In this document: positions 8,847 to 17,224 of the stretch, piece after piece
How positions within the stretch are numbered: the first letter of the stretch is position 1
Layout of the letters: each line of letters starts with the position of its first letter
Source of the DNA: Methylobacillus sp.
GTDB taxonomy: Bacteria > Pseudomonadota > Gammaproteobacteria > Burkholderiales > Burkholderiaceae_C
Direction of reading: 5' to 3'
DNA length: 56,674 nucleotides
NCBI GenBank assembly: GCA_018607835.1
Contig: JABBAS010000011.1
Location: forward strand, 1 to 56,674
Program-made: the position numbers and the translations under genes
The notes under the pieces: generated by a model
What the model was told of the DNA's origin: nothing
Database searches by the model: none
Seen by the model: the letters and a program-made list of their open reading frames with translations, nothing else

Positions 8847-9012
8847 CGCAATGCGAGAAGCGGCTGAAAGAAACGGTTGGTTAGGCGTTTATAAATCGTG
8901 GGTTATTGGCATCTCAGGCGGCAACTTGTTCGGGCGCAGTTTTTCTCGACAACCCGTACGCCCTATTGTAGGCAATGCAAGGCCTTTTCATGCCCGTTAA
9001 AATGAGCCATCC

Positions 9013-9040
9013 ACCCCGACGCCATGCGATTCGGGGTTTT
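9013..9040 (+). terminator. Terminator-like hairpin in the leader ahead of mfd
   Basis: ACCCCGA (9013-9019) pairs with TCGGGGT (9031-9037) and four T end the structure. It lies between the ispD/mfd divergent region and the chosen mfd start at 9086, so it could end or attenuate transcription into mfd. The tail is short, hence low confidence. Confidence 0.35.
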
Positions 9041-9085
9041 GTCGTTTCCACTGACCACCTACGCAGACCCCAAGCGCTCGCCTTC

Positions 9086-12000
9086 ATGCAATTACCCAAG
9101 CTCACCATAGGTAAACGATTCAACCTTCCACAGCCCCCCATTGGCTGCGACAGCCTGTGGCTGAGTCAGTTAGCGAAGCGCGACAAGGGCGATGGCCGCC
9201 CCCTGCTCATCGTCACGGCCGACGCGGCCAGCGCATCACGCTTGCTGGACGAGATGGCTTTCTTCGCGCCTGACCTTCGTGGCGCCCTATTTCCCGACTG
9301 GGAAACACTGCCTTACGACCACTTCTCACCTCACCAAGACCTCATTAGTGAGCGTTTGGCGACCTTGTGGCGTATCAACCAACGTGACCAAGAAACAGGC
9401 GCTGATGTCGTCATCGTACCGGCCACCACCGCGCTTTACCGCATTGCGCCACCGGCATTTTTAGCGGCCTACACCTTTGAATTCAAGGTGAAGCAAAAGC
9501 TGGACGAGGCGAAGCTGCGGGGACAACTCACGACCGCCGGATACACCCATGTCTCCCAAGTGGTGAGCCCGGGCGAGTATGCGGTGAGAGGCGGTCTGAT
9601 AGACCTGTTCCCCATGGGGTCACTGGTGCCCTACCGCGTCGATCTTTTTGACGACGAAATCGACAGCATTCGGACCTTCGACCCTGACACCCAACGCAGC
9701 CTCTATCCAGTGCCTGAAGTCCGGTTACTGCCAGGGCGCGAGTTCCCCATGGACGACAAGGCACGCGCCGCGTTTCGTAATCGCTGGCGTGAGGTCATGG
9801 AGGGAGACCCCACCAAGAGCCGAATTTATAAAGACATGGGTAACGGCGTCGCCACCGCCGGTATCGAGTACTACCTGCCACTGTTTTTTGACGAGACGGC
9901 GACGGTATTTGACTACATTGGACAAGATGCCACGGTTGCCTTGGTTGGCGACCTTGACTCGGCAATGGCGCAATTTTGGCGTGACACGCAAGATCGCTAC
10001 CGCTTGTTGGCCAATGACCCCGAGCGACCTGCGCTGCCACCGACTGAGCTATTTTTGTCCGTAGAAGAGTTTTTTGTGCGTGCGAATAGTCATGCGCAAG
10101 TCGCCTTTAAAACCGTGAGCGTGGACGCGGATGCGATCAGCGACACCAACGGCTACGAGGCATTTTCACGCCTACCCGCTATGACCGTGGTGCGTACAGG
10201 GGATGACCCGCTCGCCGCCTTTAAAGCCTGGCAGCGCAGCGAACCCGCGCGTATCCTGATCTTGGCTGAGTCAGAGGGGCGACGCGAGAGCCTGCAAGAC
10301 TTTGTGCGCGCTAGCCAAATACAACCGGTTTTCTTTGACTCACTGGATGCGTTTCTAGCCAGCGACGAGCCCGTTGGAATGGGCGTTTCCACCCTCGCGC
10401 AGGGCTTTTTGTGGTCGGCACAAGGCATTGCCTTGGTGACCGAAACCGAGCTATTTGCAACCGCACCCACCACACGCAAACGCCGACGCCAAGAACAAGC
10501 GAGTGATGTTGACTCGCTCATCAAAGACCTCAGCGAACTCAACGTCGGTGATCCCGTCGTACACAGCGCTCACGGTATCGGGCGCTACCACGGCTTAATC
10601 AACATGGACTTAGGCCAAGGCGTTGACGAGAACGGTGACCCCTTGCTGCAAGAATTTTTGCATCTGGAATACGCGGACAAGGCCACCCTCTACGTTCCCG
10701 TCAGCCAACTGCACCTCATTAGCCGCTACACCGGCGTCAGCGCGGATGAAGCCAAGCTGCATCGCTTAGGCAGCGGGCAATGGGAAAAGGCCAAGAAAAA
10801 AGCTGCCGAACAGGTGAGAGATGCCGCCGCCGAATTGCTAAATATCTATGCGCGACGTCAGGCGCGCGAAGGCCACGCCTTCCGTTACAGCCCCTCCGAC
10901 TACGAGCGCTTTGCCAACGATTTCGGCTTCGAAGAAACCGCCGACCAGCGCGGCGCGATACATGCCGTTATCCAAGACATGATCTCGCCCCGTCCCATGG
11001 ACAGACTGGTCTGCGGCGATGTCGGCTTCGGTAAAACCGAGGTCGCGCTGCGCGCCGCATTCGTGGCTGTCACCGGCGGACGCCAGGTCGCGTTTTTGGC
11101 GCCGACCACCCTGCTCGCCGAGCAACACTTTCACACCTTGGTGGACCGCTTCGCGCAATGGCCGATCAAGATTGCGGAGATGAGCCGCTTCCGCTCGGCC
11201 AAAGAAATTACCAAGGCCGCCAAAGGGCTGGAAGACGGCACCGTCGATATCGTGGTGGGGACGCACAAGTTGTTGAGCGGCACCATTAAATTCAAAGAGC
11301 TCGGCTTGCTCATCATCGACGAGGAGCATCGATTTGGCGTGCGCCACAAAGAGGCGATGAAAGCCATGCGCGCTGAAGTGGATGTACTCACCCTAACCGC
11401 CACCCCCATACCGCGCACCTTAGGCATGGCGCTAGAAGGTCTGCGGGATCTGTCAGTGATTGCCACGGCACCCCAACGCCGACTCGCCATCAAAACCTTT
11501 GTCCGCAATGAAGGCCAAGGCGTGATCCGCGAGGCCGTCATGCGTGAACTCAAACGCGGTGGTCAGGTTTACTTTTTGCACAACGAAGTCGAAACGATTG
11601 AGAACAGGCGTCAACAACTCGAGGCCTATTTGCCCGAGGCCAGAATCGCCATCGCGCACGGCCAAATGCCCGAGCGTCAGCTTGAGCACGTGATGCGAGA
11701 TTTTGTCGCGCAGCGCTTTAACGTGCTGCTTTGCTCAACCATCATTGAAACGGGTATTGACGTCGCGACCGCAAACACCATCGTGATGGCACGAGCAGAC
11801 AAATTCGGCTTAGCCCAGTTACACCAGCTGCGCGGCCGGGTGGGGCGCAGCCACCACCAGGCATACGCCTACCTACTGGTGCCCGACACGCAAAGCCTAA
11901 CCAAGCAAGCCAAGCAACGCCTAGAAGCGATTCAGGAGATGGAGGAACTCGGCTCCGGCTTCTACCTTGCCATGCACGACTTGGAAATTCGTGGTGCGGG

Positions 12001-12610
12001 TGAGGTGTTAGGAGAAAACCAAAGCGGCAACATGCTGGAAGTCGGCTTTCAGCTGTACAACGAAATGTTGGCCGAGGCCGTCGCTAGCCTCAAGGCCGGT
12101 CGAGAGCCTGACCTCCTGAGCCCGCTGGCAGTCGTCACCGACATCAACCTGCATGTACCCGCCCTGCTGCCCAACGACTATTGTGGTGACGTGCACCTGC
12201 GCCTCAGTTTTTATAAGAAGTTGGCGACGGCGAAGTCCAGCGATCAGATCGACCGATTGATGGAGGAGATTGCAGATCGTTTCGGCAAACTGCCAGCCCA
12301 AGCCCAAGCGCTCATAGACGTGCACCGCCTGCGCGTTCTGTGTGCACCCTATGGCGTCGTTAAAGTCGATGCCGCGCCGGAGGTCATCAGCATTACCTTC
12401 AAAAAGGATGCCCCAATAGACCCCAACAAGATCATTGCAATGATCCAAAAGAACCGTCATATTAAGTTGGCTGGCAATGACAAAATTCGTATTGAAAAGT
12501 CCTACGATGATCCCAACGTGCGCGCCCACATGGTGCGCGACGTTCTACGCAACCTTGGCGAGCCGCTAAAGATAGAGCCCACCACACCGACGCCCGCACC
12601 GGCCCTGTGA
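9086..12610 (+). CDS. mfd: Transcription-repair coupling factor Mfd
   Basis: ATP-dependent translocase that removes RNA polymerase stalled at DNA lesions and recruits UvrA. Visible parts: N-terminal UvrB-homology region (DWETLPYDHFSPHQDLISERLATLW), the RNA-polymerase interaction domain starting GDPVVHSAHGIGRYHG, translocase Walker A GDVGFGKTEVAL and DEEHRFGV box, the QRRLAIKTF and GRVGRSHHQAYAYLL motifs, and a C-terminal TRCF domain. The frame is open from 8975, but the family N-terminus (MQLPKLTIGKRFNLP) begins at the ATG at 9086, giving 1174 residues against 1148 in E. coli. The upstream hairpin at 9013 also argues for the later start. serB overlaps its stop. Confidence 0.96.
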   Translation: MQLPKLTIGKRFNLPQPPIGCDSLWLSQLAKRDKGDGRPLLIVTADAASASRLLDEMAFFAPDLRGALFPDWETLPYDHFSPHQDLISERLATLWRINQRDQETGADVVIVPATTALYRIAPPAFLAAYTFEFKVKQKLDEAKLRGQLTTAGYTHVSQVVSPGEYAVRGGLIDLFPMGSLVPYRVDLFDDEIDSIRTFDPDTQRSLYPVPEVRLLPGREFPMDDKARAAFRNRWREVMEGDPTKSRIYKDMGNGVATAGIEYYLPLFFDETATVFDYIGQDATVALVGDLDSAMAQFWRDTQDRYRLLANDPERPALPPTELFLSVEEFFVRANSHAQVAFKTVSVDADAISDTNGYEAFSRLPAMTVVRTGDDPLAAFKAWQRSEPARILILAESEGRRESLQDFVRASQIQPVFFDSLDAFLASDEPVGMGVSTLAQGFLWSAQGIALVTETELFATAPTTRKRRRQEQASDVDSLIKDLSELNVGDPVVHSAHGIGRYHGLINMDLGQGVDENGDPLLQEFLHLEYADKATLYVPVSQLHLISRYTGVSADEAKLHRLGSGQWEKAKKKAAEQVRDAAAELLNIYARRQAREGHAFRYSPSDYERFANDFGFEETADQRGAIHAVIQDMISPRPMDRLVCGDVGFGKTEVALRAAFVAVTGGRQVAFLAPTTLLAEQHFHTLVDRFAQWPIKIAEMSRFRSAKEITKAAKGLEDGTVDIVVGTHKLLSGTIKFKELGLLIIDEEHRFGVRHKEAMKAMRAEVDVLTLTATPIPRTLGMALEGLRDLSVIATAPQRRLAIKTFVRNEGQGVIREAVMRELKRGGQVYFLHNEVETIENRRQQLEAYLPEARIAIAHGQMPERQLEHVMRDFVAQRFNVLLCSTIIETGIDVATANTIVMARADKFGLAQLHQLRGRVGRSHHQAYAYLLVPDTQSLTKQAKQRLEAIQEMEELGSGFYLAMHDLEIRGAGEVLGENQSGNMLEVGFQLYNEMLAEAVASLKAGREPDLLSPLAVVTDINLHVPALLPNDYCGDVHLRLSFYKKLATAKSSDQIDRLMEEIADRFGKLPAQAQALIDVHRLRVLCAPYGVVKVDAAPEVISITFKKDAPIDPNKIIAMIQKNRHIKLAGNDKIRIEKSYDDPNVRAHMVRDVLRNLGEPLKIEPTTPTPAPAL

Positions 12611-13332
12611 ACACCATGCGCTACACCGAAGTACAGCCCGATTTAATGCTGCGGGACAACACCACGCTCCATAAACTGGACGCTTACAAGCTCATCGCCT
12701 TTGACATGGACTCGACGCTCATCAACATCGAGTGCATAGACGAGATCGCAGATGCGGCGGGAAAAAAGGCAGCGGTTGCGGCCATCACCGAGGCCGCCAT
12801 GCGCGGCGAGATAACCGACTTCGCGGACAGTCTGCGTCGTCGCTTAGCGCTGCTGCGCGGCGTTCCGGTGAGCCACTTAGAAACGGTTTACACCCAACGC
12901 CTGCAACTAAACCCCGGCGCTGAGCAGCTCTTAGCCGCCTGTCGCGCCGCCGGCCTCTACACCGTATTGGTGAGCGGAGGATTTACCTTTTTTGCAGAAC
13001 GCGTGCAGGCCAGACTCCACATTGATATGGCCCGCAGCAATGCCTTGGAAGTCGTTGACGGCTGCTTAACCGGTCACTTGATAGCGCAGGACTGGGGCAC
13101 CATCTGCGACGGCGACACCAAGCGTCAAACCCTGCTATCGCTGTGCGAGCAGTTGGGCTGCGCACCCGCACAAGCCATTGCCGTCGGTGACGGCGCCAAC
13201 GACCTGCCCATGATGTCCGTTGCGGGTCTATCCGTGGCCTACCACGCTAAGGCCAAAGTGAGGGAGCAGGCCGACATTGCGATCAATGCGGGCGGACTAG
13301 ACCGATTTTTGAGTTTGCTCCCAAGCGCGTGA
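12607..13332 (+). CDS. serB: Phosphoserine phosphatase SerB
   Basis: HAD-family phosphatase for the last step of serine biosynthesis. The catalytic motif FDMDSTLI has nucleophile Asp33 and acid Asp35, followed by the cap region EAAMRGEITDFADSLRRRLALLRG, motif II VLVSGGFTFFAERV, and motif III/IV VGDGANDLPMM. The protein has 241 residues and lacks the extra N-terminal ACT-like domain of E. coli SerB (322 residues). The GTG start overlaps the mfd stop as GTGA; an ATG three codons later is an alternative. Translational coupling to mfd is likely. Confidence 0.94.
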   Translation: MNTMRYTEVQPDLMLRDNTTLHKLDAYKLIAFDMDSTLINIECIDEIADAAGKKAAVAAITEAAMRGEITDFADSLRRRLALLRGVPVSHLETVYTQRLQLNPGAEQLLAACRAAGLYTVLVSGGFTFFAERVQARLHIDMARSNALEVVDGCLTGHLIAQDWGTICDGDTKRQTLLSLCEQLGCAPAQAIAVGDGANDLPMMSVAGLSVAYHAKAKVREQADIAINAGGLDRFLSLLPSA

Positions 13333-13363
13333 ACGCACGGGCGTTTGCGCGCGCACACTGCTG

Positions 13364-13379
13364 CTTGCGTTAACGCAAG
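13364..13379. repeat. 16-bp perfect palindrome between converging genes
   Basis: The sequence CTTGCGTTAACGCAAG is its own reverse complement. It lies 31 nt after serB and just past the end of the leftward gene at 13384. There is no T-run, so it would be a weak terminator, but its place between converging genes fits a transcription-end signal. Confidence 0.4.
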
Positions 13380-13383
13380 GCGC

Positions 13384-13692
13384 TCATTCTGTGATGGTTA
13401 GCTCAAACCCGCCTTCATCCAAATAACGGTGGGTCCCGAAAGCGGCGATCATGGCCGCTGTCTCTGCGGCTTGCCAGCTCTCGAACACCTCGCGCTCCGC
13501 ATCCACCATGGCCTCCACGTCTGGGGTTTCCCCGTAAATAACGACCAGCCTTTGGTACATGGCGTACACAGGCGCAACCAAGGCATCGCCCCCCAAGCTG
13601 TTAGCCAACGCGGCGCAAAATCGGCTTTCAGCCTCGCCGCGCTCAACCACTGACACACCTTCTGGCGCATGAATTTTTAATTGATAAGGCAT
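13384..13692 (-). CDS. Conserved-looking hypothetical protein (102 aa)
   Basis: I do not recognise this gene. It encodes a soluble acidic protein without signal peptide or membrane segment, with an alanine-rich helical middle (ALANSLGGDALVAPVYAMYQRLVVIYGE), an acidic helix (VDAEREVFESWQAAETAAMI) and a short closing strand ending FELTITE. The ATG at 13692 is followed by normal codon use for the window. It is the last of a leftward group of small genes downstream of yciH and a DUF3820-type gene, with a 38-nt gap, so it is probably co-transcribed with them. Confidence 0.6.
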   Translation of the reverse strand: MPYQLKIHAPEGVSVVERGEAESRFCAALANSLGGDALVAPVYAMYQRLVVIYGETPDVEAMVDAEREVFESWQAAETAAMIAAFGTHRYLDEGGFELTITE

Positions 13693-13730
13693 GGGGACAA
13701 CATCGTTTTAAAGCAACTTCAAATCGGCGA

Positions 13731-13961
13731 CTAGCCTGCGCGCCTAGGAGGTGCGGTGCGCAATGGCTTTAACAAATCGCTCAGGCCGTTGTGGTCAATC
13801 TCGTGCATGAGTTGCAATAACTGACCAATACGACCGGACGGAAAACCCTCGCGCGCAAACCAATTAAGGTAGTTACCCGGTAAGTCCGCCAACAGACACC
13901 CATGGTGTTTACCAAAGGGCATACGGGTCTCCACCAGCGCCTGTAAATCAGCGGGCTGCAT
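13731..13961 (-). CDS. DUF3820-family small protein (quorum-sensing-regulated virulence factor type)
   Basis: A 76-residue protein matching the DUF3820 pattern: MPFGKHHGCLLADLPGNYLNWFAREGFPSGRIGQLLQLMHEIDHNGL. The family is widespread in proteobacteria, annotated as putative quorum-sensing-regulated virulence factor, and resembles a nucleic-acid-enzyme accessory fold; its function is not established. The ATG overlaps the stop of the upstream SUI1-type gene by one base (TAATG), which indicates translational coupling. Confidence 0.8.
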   Translation of the reverse strand: MQPADLQALVETRMPFGKHHGCLLADLPGNYLNWFAREGFPSGRIGQLLQLMHEIDHNGLSDLLKPLRTAPPRRAG

Positions 13962-14353
13962 TACGTTTTAGGCACCTTGATGCGGTGGCCGCTTTCTTTC
14001 AACCAAGCCGCAGCGCGCGTAACGTGGTCACCCTGTATTTCAATCACCCCCTCCTTCACCGTACCGCCGCTTCCCAAAACTTGGCGCAACCGTTTACCCA
14101 GCGCAGCACAGTCATCGACCGTAACGGCAAGACCAGACACGACCGTCACCAACTTGCCCCGACGGCGTTCCAGCATCACACGCACTTGCCCATCACCCAC
14201 CAAGGCATCAGATACCTGACATTGACAGTCAGCCACCGCATGCCGGCAGCCTGGGCATGTCTTACCGACATCGGTGCTGTAGACCAGGCCACCGAGGGAG
14301 GCCAAGTCTGAGAGACTGTTACGCGACGTGGGCTTTGTGGGCGATTGCGCCAT
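13961..14353 (-). CDS. yciH: SUI1/eIF1-like translation factor YciH
   Basis: A 130-residue protein with a C-terminal SUI1 domain (about 55-130): RVMLERRRGKLVTVVSGL, GKRLRQVLGSGGTVKEGVIEIQGDH and the final KESGHRIKVP. The N-terminal part holds a CPGCRHAVADCQC cluster (C-x2-C...C-x-C), which may bind a metal. Bacterial YciH resembles eukaryotic eIF1 and can influence start-site choice on the ribosome, though its normal role is unclear. It lies 15 nt downstream of the aminotransferase gene and is coupled to the DUF3820-type gene. Confidence 0.88.
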   Translation of the reverse strand: MAQSPTKPTSRNSLSDLASLGGLVYSTDVGKTCPGCRHAVADCQCQVSDALVGDGQVRVMLERRRGKLVTVVSGLAVTVDDCAALGKRLRQVLGSGGTVKEGVIEIQGDHVTRAAAWLKESGHRIKVPKT

Positions 14354-14368
14354 ACGCTCATTGCCCCC

Positions 14369-15580
14369 TTAACCGCGGATGGCTTGCGCCAACTTGGCGA
14401 TGCCCGCTTCGATCTTGTCCTCATCCGCAGTCGCAAAGCTCAAACGCAAGGTGCGTGGGTCAGGGTCTTGCGCAAAGAATGGGGTGCCGGGTACAAAGGC
14501 CACATTGTTATCAATCGCTCGTTTCGCCAGCGCACTTCCATCACTGATCGCACCGTTCGCGCCGGTCAGGGTGGCCCATACAAACAACCCCCCTGCAGGC
14601 CTAACAAAACGAATCGCATCGCCGACCTCGCGCTCCAGCGCATCACACATGCACCGCGCCCGCGCGGCGTAAACGGCGCGCACTTTGGCCAGTTCGGCAG
14701 GTAGGCGGCCGCTTTGCAGGTAGGCCGCTGCCGTGGCCTGCGCAAAGGTACTGGTGTGTGCGTCGCTGAATTGTTTGCACATGACGGCCTTACCCAATAA
14801 GGCCGCAGGCGCTACCATCCAGCCCACACGCAATCCGGGGCTCAACACCTTACTCAAGCTACCGCAGTGCACCAACCAATCGCGGCTCCCCGGCACATCC
14901 GCACTCAAGGCCAACAGGCTAGGCGGCGGTGGGGCGTCGAAATACAGATCCCCATACGGGTCATCTTCAATCACCAGCGTGCCGGTTTTTACTGCCAACT
15001 CCAAAATGCGTTTGCGTCGCGCCAAACTTAGGGTCGCGCCACTGGGGTTGCCAAACGTCGGAATGAGATACACAAACTTGGGCTTGTGCGTGGCGATCAG
15101 TTGCTCTAGGTTGTCGACATCCACGCCCTCGTCGTCGACAGGTGCGCTGATTAGGTCGGCACCATAAAGTCGGAAGCATTGGATGGTGGCTAAAAACGTC
15201 GGTCCCTCAACAATCACTTTGTCGCCCGGGTTAATCAGGGTTTTTCCAACCAAGTCCAGCGCTTGCTGACTGCCAGTGGTCACGATCAAATCGGCGTTTT
15301 CGATCGCAGCGCCCTTTTGTCCCATGAGTTTGACCAACTCAGTACGAAGCGGCTCTAAGCCTTCGGTCGCCCCGTATTGCAGGGCACCGCCGGGGTTGTC
15401 TTGCAACGCTTGGGCGCTGGCCTGCGCAATGCCCTCGATATCGAACAAGCTGGCATCGGGGAAACCGCCCGCGAAACTAATGATGCCCGGCTTGCCCAAG
15501 AGCTTGAACAGCTCACGGATGGCAGAGGTTTCCAACTGGGACAGTCTGTCCGCTAACAACGCTTGAATATGGTTTGACAT
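14369..15580 (-). CDS. PLP-dependent class I/II aminotransferase (2-aminoadipate / MocR-catalytic type)
   Basis: A 403-residue fold-type I aminotransferase. It opens with SAIRELFKLLGKPGIISFAGGFPDASLFD and has ALQYGATEGLEPLR, the cofactor-loop TTGSQQALDLVGK, YLIPTFGNPSG, EDDPYGDLYF and the PLP lysine in GSLSKVLSPGLRVGW. This arrangement matches the LysN/2-aminoadipate family and kynurenine-type aminotransferases. No DNA-binding domain is present, so it is not a MocR regulator. The exact substrate cannot be told from sequence. The ATG at 15580 leaves a short divergent gap to nth. Confidence 0.88.
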   Translation of the reverse strand: MSNHIQALLADRLSQLETSAIRELFKLLGKPGIISFAGGFPDASLFDIEGIAQASAQALQDNPGGALQYGATEGLEPLRTELVKLMGQKGAAIENADLIVTTGSQQALDLVGKTLINPGDKVIVEGPTFLATIQCFRLYGADLISAPVDDEGVDVDNLEQLIATHKPKFVYLIPTFGNPSGATLSLARRKRILELAVKTGTLVIEDDPYGDLYFDAPPPPSLLALSADVPGSRDWLVHCGSLSKVLSPGLRVGWMVAPAALLGKAVMCKQFSDAHTSTFAQATAAAYLQSGRLPAELAKVRAVYAARARCMCDALEREVGDAIRFVRPAGGLFVWATLTGANGAISDGSALAKRAIDNNVAFVPGTPFFAQDPDPRTLRLSFATADEDKIEAGIAKLAQAIRG

Positions 15581-15698
15581 GGTGGCAGAGCTTTGGAACG
15601 ATGGGTTGACCTAACGAGTCTCTATTGTGCCAATGAACCGGGCTAGTTTTCATATAACCGTAAAACCCGTCGGAAGCGACAAACGCTACACTTCGCCC

Positions 15699-16340
15699 AT
15701 GAACAAAGCCAATATCGAACAGTTTTTCAGTATCCTGCAAGCGGCCAACCCGACGCCAACAACCGAGTTGGCCTACACCAATGTCTTTGAGCTTCTGGCC
15801 GCCGTGTTGCTGTCTGCACAGGCGACTGATGTGGGCGTGAACAAGGCAACGGCCAGACTATTCCCGCGCGCCAACAACCCGCAAGCCATTCTGAATCTCG
15901 GCTTACCAGCACTAGAGGACGCCATTAAGACAATTGGGCTCTTTCGCAGCAAGGCCAGGCACCTCATGCAGACCTGCGAGATTTTGGTGCGCGACTATGA
16001 CGGGCAAGTCCCACACGACCGCACCGCGCTGGAGTCGCTGCCCGGCGTCGGACGCAAGACAGCCAACGTGGTGTTAAACGTAGCCTTTGGCGAGCCCACC
16101 ATGGCCGTGGATACGCATCTCTTTCGCCTAGGTAACCGCACGGGCTTGGCGCCGGGGAAAACCCCCTTCGCGGTAGAAATGCAGCTTTTAAAACGCATCC
16201 CACCGGCCTACATGGTGGACGCCCACCACTGGCTGATCCTGCACGGTCGCTACATTTGCCAAGCGCGTACCCCACGCTGTTGGGAGTGCGCTGTGAGCCA
16301 CACCTGCGACTTCAAGCCCAAGACCCCTGCACCGCGTTAA
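15699..16340 (+). CDS. nth: Endonuclease III (DNA glycosylase/AP lyase)
   Basis: Base-excision repair enzyme for oxidised pyrimidines. From the ATG at 15699 the protein has 213 residues and follows E. coli Nth (211) closely: start MNKANIEQFFSIL, FELLAAVLLSAQATDVGVNKAT, helix-hairpin-helix LPGVGRKTANVVLN with the catalytic lysine, VDTHLFRLGNRTG with the catalytic aspartate, HHWLILHGRY, and the 4Fe-4S loop C-x6-C-x2-C-x5-C near the end. The frame is open from 15627 but the extra 24 residues have no counterpart. It converges on btuD. Confidence 0.97.
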   Translation: MNKANIEQFFSILQAANPTPTTELAYTNVFELLAAVLLSAQATDVGVNKATARLFPRANNPQAILNLGLPALEDAIKTIGLFRSKARHLMQTCEILVRDYDGQVPHDRTALESLPGVGRKTANVVLNVAFGEPTMAVDTHLFRLGNRTGLAPGKTPFAVEMQLLKRIPPAYMVDAHHWLILHGRYICQARTPRCWECAVSHTCDFKPKTPAPR

Positions 16341-16372
16341 GTCCACGCCGTGACAGGTGCCATCGACAACGG

Positions 16373-17224
16373 TTAAAGCCGGGGGAGCGCCACCCAGTGG
16401 CCATCGATTTGCCTGAGCGTGATGCGATTAGAGAAAATGCGACACAACGCAGCCTGAGTCGCCGGGTCGGCAATTGGCCCGTCATGAACCAAACGCCCCT
16501 CGGCAAAAAGCAACAAGGTATCGGCGTACAACGCCATGTTCAGTTCGTGTAGCACCGACACCACCGTGCGTCCCTGCTGCACCAAATTTCGCACAATTTG
16601 CAACCACTCTGATTGGTGGGGCGGGTCAAGGTTTAGCAACGGCTCATCCATGAGGATGATGTCCGCATCCACCGCGAGCGCGCGCGCGACCATGACACGC
16701 TGACGCTCACCCGATGAGAGTTGCTGAATCGGTCGGGTGCGCCACTGCCATGTATGGGTTTGCATCATCACGCGCTCAATGACCGCCTCATCCTCTGTGG
16801 TCAAAGGCGCCGTGGCAGGCCACCAGCGTTGATGCGGCAGCCGACCTAACGCAACGATATCCCACGCACGCAACCCACTCAGGTGCCCATCGACATCGGC
16901 GGCGCTGCTGCCCAACCACGCCATTTTTTGCGCTCGCTCCCTTTGTGGCCACGCCGTCAGCGGGCGTCCAGCCAGTGTCACCTCTCCTGAGCAGATATCG
17001 CCGGCATCAAGCAGCCCCGCGATGGCCCGTAACAGCGTGGTTTTACCCGCACCGTTAGGCCCCAACACGCTATACCAGCGTCCCTTTTGAAGTTGCAGAT
17101 CAACCCCTTGCAAGACCACGTGCTGGTCGGATCGCCTTCGCCCAGTCGCCAAGGACACGCACAGATTTGACGCGGTCATGAGCGGCATTTCGCCGCTTAC
17201 CCTTACATCTGAGTGCGCGCTCAT
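16373..17224 (-). CDS. btuD: Cobalamin ABC transporter ATP-binding protein BtuD
   Basis: Cytoplasmic ATPase subunit expected to power vitamin B12 import through BtuC. It has Walker A GPNGAGKTTLLR, the LSSGERQRVMVARAL signature, Walker B DIILMDEPLLNLD and the switch histidine region VSVLHELNM. Length (283 residues) is slightly above the usual 250-260. The ATG at 17224 overlaps the btuC stop as ATGA, indicating tight coupling. FecE-type iron-siderophore ATPases look similar; the B12 assignment rests on the riboswitch and on btuB in the same operon. Confidence 0.9.
   Translation of the reverse strand: MSAHSDVRVSGEMPLMTASNLCVSLATGRRRSDQHVVLQGVDLQLQKGRWYSVLGPNGAGKTTLLRAIAGLLDAGDICSGEVTLAGRPLTAWPQRERAQKMAWLGSSAADVDGHLSGLRAWDIVALGRLPHQRWWPATAPLTTEDEAVIERVMMQTHTWQWRTRPIQQLSSGERQRVMVARALAVDADIILMDEPLLNLDPPHQSEWLQIVRNLVQQGRTVVSVLHELNMALYADTLLLFAEGRLVHDGPIADPATQAALCRIFSNRITLRQIDGHWVALPRL

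Noticed and set aside
8975..9085. Mfd start at 8975
   Set aside because: The extra 37 residues have no family counterpart and the region contains a terminator-like hairpin.
10838..11347. Long minus-strand frame inside mfd
   Set aside because: It is a frame shadow of the conserved mfd translocase region and has no independent features.
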